Assembly (NCBI GenBank): GCA_029204225.1
Contig: MU832231.1
Coordinates: 17,446 to 81,445, forward strand
DNA from: Diphasiastrum complanatum
Lineage: Eukaryota; Streptophyta; Lycopodiopsida; Lycopodiales; Lycopodiaceae
Direction of reading: 5' to 3'
Length of the DNA: 64,000 nt
In this document: positions 22,901-34,350 of the stretch, one piece after another
Position numbering within the stretch: the first letter of the stretch is position 1
How the letters are laid out: each line of letters opens with the position of its first letter
The notes under the pieces: model-generated
The model's input: only the letters and a program-made list of their open reading frames with translations
What the model was told of the DNA's origin: nothing
The model's database searches: none
Made by a program: the position numbers and the translations under genes

Positions 22901-25900
22901 ATAGCTCTCAAGCTTGATTGAATCTTGAGGAATAGCTAGCATCTGCTCAAACTTCCTTCATATAGTTCCATATAGTTCCCCAACCCCACCCCCACCCCCT
23001 CTCCCCGAGAATTCATTTCGTACATATAGAATGAAAAAAACTTTCTTTTAGGGGTCTCCAAACCCAAGGAGACCCCTATCTTAGTATGTCCACCGTAATA
23101 GGAGGTTGGTGGAGAGAGATTGCTTGGAGAGCCATTGATGATCAGAATGTACTGAAGGAACTACTTTAAGTGAAATCGTGAGTTTTGATTTGTGCCCCAA
23201 GTTCTTTGCTACCTTCATGTGTTTTTAAGCTCCTACGACCTTTTAATCATAGAAATAGGCTGTACCCAATGAATTTAGGCCTTCTATTTTTTTGCATTGG
23301 CGTCTTGTTTTAAGCTATGTAGTAGTTTGAGTCGATTTCTCTTCCATTGTGCTTTTCAGCCCATCGGTCACGTTTTCCCACACAGACCCACACCCTTGTT
23401 TCACTTACTTGCATGCACATTGCATGTGGTTCTCCTTGTGTCATTTTGCTATCACACTTACTATAGGTCATTGTTTTCAAGCACCTCGTTCAAATATATT
23501 GCCGCTCTTTTTGTTGCATCTTGTAGGGTTGTGATTGGTACTTAGTGTTGTTTTTGGGTAATTTTGACTACTTGAGGGTTTTGTTTGTTCATTAACATTC
23601 ATTCCTAGATTGGAGGGTTGTCTCTGGTCAGAGGTAGGAATAATTGTTATGGAGGGGGATTGGTATGATAGTTCTGGTGCACATTTATACTATGGCCTTA
23701 CTTTTATACAAGGCTTAGGTCTTTACTTGTTTGGCATGTTTGGACAGTCGGTTGGTATTTCTAGTTGCACAATGGTATCCAACGTTGTCATTTGTAAAGG
23801 ATCCTCAACATCGGCCCATACTGAGCAACACTACAGGTTGGGATATTAGATTTACCTCCTAATCTAAGAGCAACATTCCATGCTCACCCTTGAACCATCA
23901 TCCATGTGAGTACACCTGCATCCAACAATCACTCACCTACATAGTTGTCAATAACTATGGTGTCCCATACAACCATAGCCCATCCCGCGGACAATGATAA
24001 CTTGTCTAGGACTAGAGGATCATAATGGCTTGTGTTCATGTCACAATGATCCATTGCACAATTGAGCAACCCTTCAAGAGGGCGAGGAGTGAAATTATAA
24101 TGACTTGGTGGAGCATCTATTGGTTTCCAATCCCCTCGAGGCAGCTTACGGTTGTGCCGTCTCACATGATTATTCAACATGTGCCGGTGTGCAAAATTGG
24201 AGCACCTCTTAGCGCTAATTCACAAGAAAAAGTGCAATAGGTAATCCACACAACATTGTGAGTGATTGGTGTTTTGCGGCAACAATTCAAAGCTAGCTCG
24301 TCGCCTCAAGGAGGTCTTAGAGCCCCTGGAGGTGAGCCCAAGCAATTTTAGTGTTGTTCTAGACCTGGCAATGGCTTGTTGCTCACCTAAGCCCATTCCT
24401 GCAGAGATCGTGGCCACCTTCTACCAGGATCCACAACAGGTTTCCTAAGTTTAGGCATATGCACCTCACTAAAGGTGCAAACACACTTCCCATGAAGTAG
24501 ATGCTCTAGTACCTGTGGCAACAAATGTCCAGGCACATACCATTTCTGTAATCTGTAGTTTTTCCACGACATGCTTATTTCTCTGGAATATGCATGTATA
24601 AGCCCTTCCAATTACCATTTGGCATTTCTCTCTGTTGTGCAAGACGAGCTGGCTGTAGACAGTGATTTTGATTCACCTTCAAATGAGACAAGGAGATCAA
24701 CCATAGGAGGTGGTTCAGCTTGATTGTGATCCCCTCGTTGTTCCCTACCATGCATTTCAAGTGGCCCTGGATGTAGAGGCCCAAGCAGAGCCAGACATAT
24801 TGTTAAATACACTGCTAAGAAAATCAGGTGTTTTCTGAGGTGAGCACAGATCGTGACATCATCATGGAAGGCTTAAAGGCAGCTTCAGGGTCATGGACGT
24901 ACACTTGAGGAGGGCCCACAGGGCAGTAACTGTAGCACACAATGGACATACACTTGAGGAGGGCCCACAGGGCAGCAACTATAGCACATCTAGCATTTCC
25001 ACTGTGGGCAACAGACTCAGAGCTAGATCCCGAGGATCAGGATCAGTATCAGAATCACACTCTAGGAATGAGAATTGCGTAGTTGGGCAACCTTCCAGTG
25101 GTAGAAGCAGGAGGTCAAAACTATGTCAGATGTTCTCTTCTCGCTCCACAGAGGACTTGGTGCTATGATGAGGTGATGGCCAATCCAATTAGTGGCAGAA
25201 TCTTGTACATATTAGCAGTAGATCATAATGTAGTAATTCTAGACTTACACTTGACAGGTGTACATTCCGTTCATCTATGTACCACAGTATTTTGAGACAG
25301 TGCATTGTACAAATCACATATGACTTTGCTTCCGTTGGTATACTGCAGTCTCCTGGCTACCTGGATGATGAATAATAATGTTTTTGTTTGATGCAGCCAC
25401 ATCACTGTAGTTTTGTTATACATATGAAAAGAGTTTCAGTATATACATGTTTACAATTCGGAAGTCCATTCGGAATGGTGAAATTTTTTTCCACATTGCA
25501 TATGGACAGGCATTTGGAATGTGGTCTTTTCCCATGTTATAGATCCATGGTTCCTCAAATTAGTAATGTCCAAATAAAGCTATTTGAAGGGTACCTAAAG
25601 GCAACAAGAATTCTACATATTTGATTTCTAAACATCAAGGAGATTTGAATCTTCTGTCTTTTGGTTTATGCCACTTTAACTTTTAACTTGACATATAGAG
25701 ACTTGTTTTTGGAAATGTCTTCTGGGTCATCTTGCAGGATTTCCTGATCGCACCAGTAGTAAGATAGTTCGGACTATGTCCTTGAACCGTTGGTCTTCTC
25801 ATTCCCAGAGGATGACTCTTCCTATCAAAGGTATGGTTGAAGACAGTGGGGGAATGGCTGGGAGCCATGCATCAACACTTGATCGACTCTTTGCATGGGA

Positions 25901-27838
25901 GAAGAGGCTCTATGAGGAAGTCAAGGTACTCTTCAATTTAGATTCAGATTCTCAGAGAGCTTTTCCCTTTACTAAATGTAAACTTGTCATTTTATACAAA
26001 TTGGGTGGTAACGCAACTGAAATGCTGCTAAATTAGAGCTGGTTAGAGTTGCTTATTTGAGCAAATCACAACAGTCTTCATGTTATCCATATTTACCAGA
26101 AACAATGATGAGATTTTTATGACTTTATCTCAAGTTTTGAGGCTTATCTGTTGATGTACTGGGGATTTACAGCACACACTTTAGCCAAGTCCCATCAGTG
26201 TCATTAGCTTTCCAAATGGTGGGATGCCTTGTATACCTTCATCATGTATTTGAAGTTTTGAACATGTTCGTAGGAAAGATTGATATTTGTTTCTCATGCA
26301 TACCTTCAGTACCGTACCAGCTGCTCGCTTAAGTCATAGACTTCTTTCCAGTTGTGCTTCATAGAAGCAGAATGTTATTGCAGTCAATGGAGTTGTAAGT
26401 ATTTCCAGCATGGTATCTCAGCTTTGTCCCAACATTTGATTGCTCATAGTCAATACTGATTAACCGTGACCAGTTTACTTGGAATCAATTTTTTTCAGGG
26501 AGCTGAAACAATTCGGACTGAATATGAAAAACAATGTGCTTTATTAAGAAGGAAAAATACAAGGGGGGCAGGAAATGAGTCGATTGACAAGACACGGGCA
26601 GCCATTAATTCATTACGCACAAGAATAGTGATAGCTCTCCAGGCTGTTGATACGGTTACTACAGCAGTACACAAGCTGAGAGATGAAGAGCTCTATCCAC
26701 AACTGCTTGAAATACTACAAGGGTATATTTCTAAAAGATTCATGTGTCCATGTAAAATAAAAACTTGGAAGGTGTTGATCTTTTCATTTGCAACCGTTGA
26801 ACTGATGCATCACTTCAAGACTTAATGCATCAGGCACTCATGGGTTCATTTGTGAAACTTATTGTATGAATCGTAAAGTCAACAGCCATTTTATTCATTC
26901 TTAAGTCAATTCTGCACATCTACTGGGTGTGAATGTATATTGATTTTGGCATTGCTAGAGTAAGTGCTTTGGGAATGGATTTGGTTAGCAACTGCTTGCA
27001 AGAGAAAGTGAGTCTGATAATTGTTCTATGCAGATTGACTTTTATGTGGAATGAGATGTATGATTGTCATCAAAGACAGAGAGAAATTGTGAAGGATATG
27101 AAGGCCCTTGAAGTGCTAGAAAGTGCAGATGCAACAAGTAATCTTCGTAGACAAGCAACCTCCCAGCTTGAATTGTCACTTACAAACTGGTATAATTCCC
27201 TTAACAAAGTAATCAATACGCAAAGGGAATACCTGCATAATGTCAATTCATGGCTGCGACTCAGTCTACAACCTGTCGAAACTGAACCTCGAGACAGATT
27301 GTCTTCACCTGTCAGGAATGATCCTCCTCCAATCTACTATCTTTGTATAGAGTGGCAACAAGCACTTGATAGACTACCAGACAAGGTAGCCTTGGAGGCT
27401 ATCAAAAGCTTTTCAGCTGTGGTAAGGGTCATGGTCGATTTGCAGTCAGATGAGGTTCGACACAGGAAGAAAGTGGAAGTTCTTTCTAGAGAACTGCATA
27501 GGAGAGTAGTTGCATTACAGAACTATGAGAGGAAGCATGCAGATGAGGTTCCTTTCCGGTATGAACGTAATGAACTAATTACTGCAATAGTACCATACAA
27601 AACCCCACACAGTGCAAAACAGGCTGCAATCGATGTTCTTAAGAGAAAACTTGACGAGGAAAATGAGAAAGTGAAGAAGGCCATTCAAGCTAGCAGAGCA
27701 ATGACAATAAATAGTTTCCAAACAGGTTTACCAAGTATCTTTCAGGCGGTGACGGGTTTTGCTCAAGTATGTTGCCAAACTTACCAGGGGTTGTACAGTC
27801 AGATCAACAGTAATCAGTTTTCCAGAATTAACAGATAA
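19930..27838 (+). CDS. DUF630/DUF632 protein, NRG2/REL2-like, 4 exons, 732 aa
   Basis: Exons 19930-20911, 25738-25925, 26499-26722 and 27034-27838 join in phase (phase 1, 0, 2; all GT-AG) to 732 codons plus TGA/TAA-type stop at 27836. Residues 1-60 are the DUF630 domain and start MGCANTKID, with Gly2 and Cys3 suited to N-myristoylation and palmitoylation, so plasma-membrane attachment is likely. Residues 75-165 are Pro-rich (two polyproline runs), 128-135 acidic, and 224-247 hold three copies of an ENDRY/ENDKY unit. DUF632 begins near residue 286 (LVDVLKVVDDWFLKAHESGK) and runs through exons 2-4 (LFAWEKRLYEEVK, LRDEELYPQLLEI, LTFMWNEMYDCHQ) with helical, coiled-coil character. Family members include Arabidopsis NRG2 (nitrate signalling) and rice REL2 (leaf rolling). 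Which orthologue this is cannot be decided here. The frame is undamaged. Confidence 0.9.
23049..23078. repeat. Small perfect hairpin
   Basis: The arms taggggtctcc (23049-23059) and ggagaccccta (23068-23078) are perfectly complementary around an 8-nt loop. It could be the terminus of a foldback transposon or simply an RNA hairpin in the intron. Confidence 0.6.
24390..24812 (-). pseudogene. Decayed minus-strand coding remnant, unidentified
   Basis: Two abutting minus-strand frames (24812-24612 and 24611-24387) give protein-like text (GPLHPGPLEMHGREQR, then MSWKNYRLQKWYVPGHLLPQ) with stops between them. No domain is recognised. It is most likely a piece of an old transposon in the intron, but chance is not excluded. 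Confidence 0.25.
24902..24999 (+). repeat. 49-bp tandem duplication
   Basis: The word cacttgaggagggcccacag occurs at 24902 and again at 24951, and the similarity covers the whole 49-nt unit with few changes (gcagtaactgtag versus gcagcaactatag). Confidence 0.85.
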
Positions 27839-28900
27839 GCCATTCAAAATCTAGTATTCATATCAAGTTCTTGCACGTAATTTTTTTTGGCAACGGGTAG
27901 TGTTTTACAGACCTTGAGGGTGTAGAGAGGATGCTTTTATGGCATTTCTAATATGTATATATCTAAAAGAGATGTTATTCTGAAAAGCTTTTTCCAAGTG
28001 ATACTTCTCTTTTTTTTTTCTGATGTATGATAAATCCAGGGTGACCCATCTCCGATACTTGTGCTGTCCTTGTCAAAAGTGATATATGTGGAGGAACTGA
28101 CGCTGTTAGGTGTTGCATTGATAGTTTATGTTCAGCTGAGTAATGGAGTGATCTATAGATTATGGTACGTCGAACAAAATGTGGACTAAAGCTGTTTTCA
28201 TAGATCCACCCAAAAACATGTGGGTTTGTTTCAAATGGATGGGACAAAGTTTGCATGAATCTACATTTGTGTTGTCATAATTCCTCCTCTTAATCTCATT
28301 GATCTAATCTGTTGTCTCATTGATCTGATCTGTGTCAACATAATTCCTCAAAATCTCATTGATCTAATCTGTTGTCTATGATTTTCAAACTTGCTACTTG
28401 CCTATAAGTGACACTATTATAACCAGTGACTTACATCATGCAGTTGGTTTTTTTTGAGTAATTATTTTGATGTCTTATGTTTTATTAAACATATTAACTT
28501 AATTGATTTTTGCCATTTGGTATTATCATTCCATGTACTCTCAACTTTTTGTACACTGATGGGTTTTCCCATCCTTCATTGATAAAAGCATCTACAAGTA
28601 GTATCACGCTTCCATACTTCTGCCCTATTTGCAACACATGCTAGATATCCTTTGTACTTGCATGTGGCTTAGTCTAAGTCTTGTATTGACAACCAACTAC
28701 CTTTGAAAAAGTTCCTAGACCAGTTCAAAGTTGAAAAATTTGGAACCACCAATTATACTATACGACGATGTTGTCTTATTGTATCAACTAACAAGTTATG
28801 CTAGCAGTTTCAATCTTTAGCCAATTTCAATCTTTAAGTCACAAGCTCACAAGTATAACTACCCACCCTTTGATTCCCCCATTGCTTCATTAAGAACCTT
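27839..28900. other. 3' flank of the DUF630/632 gene; local duplication
   Basis: The 3' UTR probably lies in the first few hundred bases. No clear AATAAA signal was seen. At 28276-28376 a ~63-bp unit containing cataattcctc and tctcattgatctaatctgtt is duplicated with small changes. Otherwise nothing was recognised. Confidence 0.5.
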
Positions 28901-28924
28901 AGATGTACCTTCGTAATACCATTA

Positions 28925-29870
28925 TTGAAACTTGGGGTAATGACCAATCATAACGGTAACCTAGTAGTAAAGGTCAAATGCATGACTAGAGCATGTTTGT
29001 GTTTCCTATGCAAATGCGTGTACCAATTCTATGATGAACACGATGTCCTTGATGAGAAGTTACACTTATTTGATATGGCCTTGGTGGAAGGAGTGGAAGA
29101 GCATAAAAATGGCTTTGACTAAGAGATCCAAACTTTCCCATTTTTAAAAACATTCATCTTCATGGCTTAGTAAGATTAAGATGAGAAGAAGGAATGTTTC
29201 CAAGACACTGTGGAATTTATTGAGAAGATAAAGACCAAATGTACTCTTGAGATGACACTAGACAATGTTTTATTTATGTGGTTCATGGTTGGAATGCCAA
29301 CATAAGTCATGATAGATGAAGAGACACGAGACATATATCACCCTAATTGAAGCTATGAATGATGTTACTCATGAAAAAGATGAGACATTTGAAGAAGATT
29401 GTGACCTTTTAAAATTCACTCCCATATTGTTGTCTTGACCAAGCAACGAACATTAAAGAAATCACATCATCCTCGAGTATCTTTGAAACTTGCATGTAAT
29501 TACTCCTACAACACTTACATTGGATGCATAAACAAGAAGTTCAATTGGATAAGTTGACAAGTCTAATGCAATCTATAAATCCTAAAGTGAAAGCAAATTT
29601 ATTAGTCACAAAATTGTCAAGTAGAGTACCTAAAAGGACAATGTACCATGTCCATATTGTGCACATAATGACAATGTAGATGAGTGTATTTTGCTTCATC
29701 AAAATTGCACCCCGTTGTAAGTAATGTGACAAACCAAGATACAACAAGCTATTTATTCAATGTATAAGTCCAAGTTGCCCACTAACTCTAGTATGATGTT
29801 GCAGAATAATACCAACAAAGGTAAAGGGGATAATTGACCAATGTTGAAGCAAAAATTGCAAAGCCTCACT
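28925..29870 (+). pseudogene. Possible retrotransposon gag remnant
   Basis: Broken plus-strand frames carry gag-like features. Near 29645-29690 the text reads CPYCAHNDNVDECILLHQNC, a CX2C...C cluster like a zinc knuckle. It is followed by a Lys/Asn/Gly-rich stretch (NNTNKGKGDN). Upstream text (KVKCMTRACLCFLCKCVYQF) is Cys-rich. There are stops throughout and no RT next to it. This is tentative. Confidence 0.3.
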
Positions 29871-30849
29871 TTTTCCACTCCTAACACTAATCTCACTTTG
29901 ATTTTATGACCTTCAATCGGTTGTTCTACACAATGGGATTTTTGAAAATCACCAAAATTTGGCCGGGAAAGACAAAACCAACTTCAGTTTGTCAACCACT
30001 ATTAAAAACTTGCAAAAATCGTCAATTTTGACATTTTTTTTGGGTTTTTTCATCTACATAGAGCCGAATTCTACCTCATGCATCCACATATTGATCACAT
30101 GAAATTAATCCATAATGGTCATCAATTATTTTGATTTTGCTAGATAATAGCTCTTACTACCCTTTTCTAACCAAAAACTCTAAAAAACAAACAATTTTTG
30201 GCTAAACTATAGTCTGGAACCATAAATCTTGCAAACTTTTGACATGCAATCATTAATTCAAAAATTAATGAAATCCTAATTGAAAGTACACTTGCTGAAA
30301 ATTTAGATCTATTATAAGTTACGAGAGATGCAAGCAAAAATTGAAAACTGGCTTATATCGACAATAATCCATAAAACCCTGGAGAACATCGACAATGATG
30401 GATCTTAGCAACATAGAGTGAAAAAACTGAGAGAATACCCACTTGGAAGCTTGTTCTCCACCGGGAAGAAAAACCAGATCGATTTCTACCAAAGAATCGG
30501 TGAAAAGCCTCACAATTCTAAGTCCTTCGATCCTCGTAAGCCGTTCGCTAATATCACTATAAGGGAAAGCACCTCAAGATCCTGCTATGATAGGATGCGG
30601 GCGTAGAGAAAAAAAACTGGTAAAAAAATCACAAACTGGTAGGGCAAGTTTCCACCTCGATATATATCCTCAACTTTTCTTGTGCATGGCCCAATGTAAG
30701 CCAAGAATATTCCCAAAATCATTTCTCATTACTATTGATACTCTACACATGCCAATAGTCGTCCTAATCCATGCACTAGCTCCAAATATGTAACCTGGCC
30801 CTCACAAGGTTATTAATTACATTTCTAGCCTAGTTCGAAATAATGAGAC

Positions 30850-30850
<1 letters not shown>
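29871..30850. other. AT-rich intergenic DNA, nothing recognised
   Basis: No open frame with domain-like text and no structured repeat was seen on either strand. Confidence 0.5.

Positions 30851-30852
<2 letters not shown>

Positions 30853-30888
<36 letters not shown>
30853..30888 (+). repeat. (AC)n microsatellite
   Basis: About 18 uninterrupted AC units. Confidence 0.95.
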
Positions 30889-30889
<1 letters not shown>

Positions 30890-31023
30890 TACTTCACAGC
30901 TCAACTACTATTATAGACTAGTTAATGTTTTTCGGCGTAGGTACAAATTTGTCTCACTCTGATTGGTGGATAAATATAGGCTGTGTTTCTGAATTTGTTA
31001 CTTGACAAATGTATGGTTGTGAT

Positions 31024-31323
31024 CAACAAGGTTTGGCTATAAATATGGGCACCACTTGCCATATTTCAATTTTGTGATCTTTTATTCTGAACTCCCGGGT
31101 CTTTTTGTTTTCTTTCTATCTCACGATATCAAATCGACGCGCGTCTTTCCAAACCATTGCATGATCGGATTCATTCAGGCACGCTGAATCGATATCACCC
31201 ACTTCTGACGTGTTCTCGCGGAAAATTTCAATCTCGTCCTAGCGATATTGGATCAACGCGCGCACTCTTGTTCAGTCCTCCACCGATATCATTCTGTCGC
31301 GTCGAACCGATATCAGGTTCAAT
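31024..31323 (+). promoter_or_regulatory. Promoter-like segment with TATA box and GATATC-rich leader
   Basis: ctataaatatgggcacc near 31038 is a good plant TATA box. The following ~280 nt differ from the surroundings by CG-containing words. cgatat(c) recurs at about 31123, 31189, 31240, 31281 and 31310, and two near-copies of the phrase atcgacgcgcg/atcaacgcgcg occur at about 31132 and 31252. This looks like an LTR promoter with its leader or the promoter of an unidentified gene. It is followed by ATG 31324. Confidence 0.35.
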
Positions 31324-31482
31324 ATGGCAAGTTACTCAAATGAAGGAATCGAGCCGCCAAACTACATTAAGGAGCGTCGACAAGTAACTGAGAAGGAGTT
31401 CCAGAATCCAGATTTACCGAGAACGCCAATATCAGAAGGTCGACAAGTCACGGACCGGCTAATGAACAAAGACAAAGCCTAG
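31324..31482 (+). CDS. Short ORF, 52 aa, unknown
   Basis: The first ATG after the TATA-containing leader opens a 52-codon frame (MASYSNEGIEPPNYIKERRQ start) ending TAG at 31480. It contains RRQVT and GRQVT, 21 residues apart, suggesting an internal duplication. The composition is hydrophilic. A shifted copy of its first part (gagccaccaaactaca) recurs about 1 kb downstream at 32338. It could be the truncated start of a transposon gag. No family recognised. Confidence 0.25.
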   Translation: MASYSNEGIEPPNYIKERRQVTEKEFQNPDLPRTPISEGRQVTDRLMNKDKA

Positions 31483-33145
31483 CGCCTCCCCAACACATCT
31501 TACCGCCGCTGCCCTTCCTGATACCCTTTGCCTTGCTTATAATGAGCACTGCAGCCTCTACTATAATTGCCACCAGTACCACGCCGCCACCTTTGATTTC
31601 CCATTCATTGAATCCACCTCCATGGACTAAAAGAAACTCTAGCTCACCTTTCCCCATTTTGACCTCCAAACTGGAGGAGACCGCACTTTCAACCAGGATT
31701 TCCAGAGTACGTCACTCAGGCTAAAACCACCACCTCCACCCTCCAACGTATCCCAACATGCCCGAGCTAGAAATTGCCTCTCCAACTCCCCTCATGCTGC
31801 TTCTCCACCTCGCACCACCTCAACTCATGCCGCCTCGCCGCCTCCTACCACTTCCTCACCTCCAAAAACCGACTCTCTATCCACCTTCACAGTTCCCCCT
31901 TGCGCTGATGACACTTGTGGTGGACCTGCTGTACACCAGCATTGGTACTAGAAAAAGTCTAACAAAAGGCATTCATGGACTCACTTTGATTTTCTTGTTT
32001 TTCACTGTTCTTTTCATTTTCTCTTTTATTTTTCTCTACGTATTTCTACATACATATTCTCTGTTTCCCCCCTCCTCTATCGCTAATTTGTTGCCAAAAA
32101 AAATTTCCTCACTTTTTTGCCAATTTTCATCTCCCTATCTTTCCCACACCCCCTTCACTTTCATTCTTTATCGCCTCACGGTTTCAGATCACCATGTCTG
32201 CCAACGTTGAAGACAAATATAGGTGCCAAGGGACTGTCACCAAATTCGTTGTGGGATCATGTTAAAATATTCTAGCGAAGATTCTTCTAACCGATTCCAT
32301 CCATCACAAGCACATAAAGGATATCAAAAAGCGGAGTCGAGCCACCAAACTACAAAGGAGAGCATCAATGTAGTGGGTTTCTTTCCTTGCCTAACCTCAA
32401 TCCAAGATCTAATCAATCTAGCATCAAAGAGATGAAGTTAGTTGTCACACATAGATTCATTCCCATGAGAGCGATACTATAGTTCAGATTTTAGCATGAA
32501 TGGAAGATTCACATCTAACTCTAACATCCATTAACCCTAAGCATTAACACTACATCCATTAACACTAGATCCACAACAAGATAGCTTACTCTATCTCTCT
32601 CTCCCTTTCTCCCTCATAAAAAGTATAATAACATGCAATCCCAATAACAATCAGATCCAACAATTAGCCAAATCCAAATAAAGCATGAGAGATGGAGGAA
32701 AAGTGATAGAGAGCAAGGACATTCATCAATCCATTTTACAAGAGAACCAATATGCGTTATTGAATTGAAGAAATGAACATGTGTAGGAATTCGAGTTGGT
32801 CCCTTCTTATAGTAGAGAGGAGGACCCTGGCCTCTGAATCCTATTAGTCCATTTTTGCCTCCCTAATTATTCAAATTTTAAAAAGAGTGGGATGATCATT
32901 ATTGTAATAAAATTGGATGAATATGAAATCATCAAGGGTCAGAAGTTGGAATGAGTGAGTGTCACTTTGATGAACAAAATTTCAAATACAAATGATTGAA
33001 CGTTTAGTGTCCAATCGGAAAATCACATATGGTGGTTGGCGACATTCCAGGTATAAATTTCAATTTTCATTTAGAATATCTTTATTAACAATTCATACCT
33101 TGTCAGTTTTTATTGACATGTCATGCATTACTTGTTTCTCTATAG
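31483..33145. other. Intergenic or transposon interior without a supportable gene
   Basis: 31490-31950 is C-rich on the plus strand (Pro/Ser codons in several frames). 31985-32130 is T-rich and gives hydrophobic chance frames. At 32333-32365 there is an imperfect repeat of 31346-31378. The end of the stretch (33122-33145, cttgtttctctatag) reads as a splice acceptor for the exon that follows. Confidence 0.45.
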
Positions 33146-34304
33146 GTCTTGAAAGAGGACCATAAAATACTTTTATGGATATTTTCAAGAACAAATTATG
33201 GCGAGATTATAAGAAGACATTTGGAGGGTGAGAAATTTGCAGTCGAAAACCATGGAAGTTTTCAAATTCAATGGCACCTTGCAGGGGATTTGAAAACATT
33301 AAAATGTATGTATAATGTCTCTCATGGGGCAACATCAAAGCATCCATGTATTTATTGCATGAAGGATTGTTACAATATGAATTTGGGACGATCAACATAC
33401 ACTGGCCCAACACGAGAAGCTGAAGATCCAAACATGAAAAGTGTTCTGCCAATTCCATTAAAATATGTTCACATATGCACATTGCATGCTGAGGTTTGTA
33501 TTATTGAAAAACTTATTTACCTGCACATTCTACTAGCATGGAATCATAAACTGGAGTCTGTGGCTAAAGCAGCAATTAGGAGGTTGGAATTAGTTCTGTC
33601 AAATGCAGGACTACATAAAGGGAATGTCACGATTGAAAAAAGTGAGAGACTCTCCGGAAAAAAAAAAAAAAAGAAACGTTTCTAATAAGCCATCAATTGG
33701 AGGTGCTAAAGCAAGAAGATTCTTATCCAATCACACATGCAAAGAATCAAGTGTCGGATACGAAATTTGGAGAGAAATTCTTCAAGCCACACGAACACTG
33801 GAAGGAAGTAATCGAGTGGAAAAGGGACAAGTGTGGACCAACTTAGACAAACTCGTAGGTGTTATCAGGAAAAAAAAATCTATCATCAGAAGATATGAGG
33901 ACTTTGCAAAATCATTGCACCACATTTGTAAAATCTGTACATGATTGTTGGGGAAAAGACAACGTTACTCATTACATGGTGCTAATCTATATCATTATCT
34001 GGTACTTTTCTCATTCAGGCTTATATTTTTTTCGACTGATGTAACTAATCAAAACCATTGTTTGCAGCACATCCTTCTTTATCATGCAACTTATTTTGCA
34101 AAGGAATATGGGAGCTTAAGTATCTGGTCATCACAAGGCATGGAAAAATCTCATTGGCAAGCAAGGGGAGTATTTCATAGAGCAACAAACCATGGAGGAC
34201 ACAATTCAAGAAATAAATATTTAGTTCAACTTTTTCAGTGGTTTTATAGAAGAGCACAATTTAGATATCAAGCTAAAAACTCACCAAGTATTACGATATT
34301 TTGA
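33146..34304 (+). pseudogene. Spliced unknown gene with Cys motif, transposase-like (frameshifted)
   Basis: An exon begins after the acceptor ctctatag at 33145 and stays open for 180 codons. Features are WHLAGDLKTLKCMYNVSHGA, then HPCIYCMKDC (a CX2C pair), then KYVHICTLHAEVCIIEKL and RRLELVLSNAGLHKGN. An A15 run at 33660 shifts the frame, and KPSIGGAKARRFLS follows at about 33690. An A8 run near 33870 shifts it again. Near the end HGANLYHYL is joined by a clean 76-nt GT-AG intron (34002-34077) to HILLYHATYF and SLSIWSSQGMEKSHWQAR, stopping at 34302. The layout (nucleic-acid-type CX2C box, then a conserved Ser-Gln...Glu-x-x-His motif) recalls animal transposon proteins of the GDxK...CxxC type. 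I cannot name the superfamily. The homopolymer shifts suggest recent decay. Confidence 0.5.
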
Positions 34305-34350
34305 AAGGCATATGCTTGTAATATATCAAAAATCTATCACAGAAAATTAT

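Larger units (their letters stand above)
20912..25737 (+). other. Intron 1 of the DUF630/632 gene (4,826 bp)
   Basis: It starts gtctacc and ends cttgcag. The donor is chosen because AAAG joined to GATTTCC restores phase and the family sequence. The intron contains no intact gene. A 11-bp perfect inverted repeat (23049-23059 and 23068-23078, around aggggtctcc) may be a foldback element. 23929-24812 holds decayed minus-strand frames. 24902-24999 holds a 49-bp tandem duplication. Confidence 0.8.

Noticed and set aside
31448-31669. Gly-rich minus-strand frame resembling a gag linker
   Set aside because: Gly-rich text results from the C-rich plus strand; no zinc knuckle or neighbouring pol supports it.
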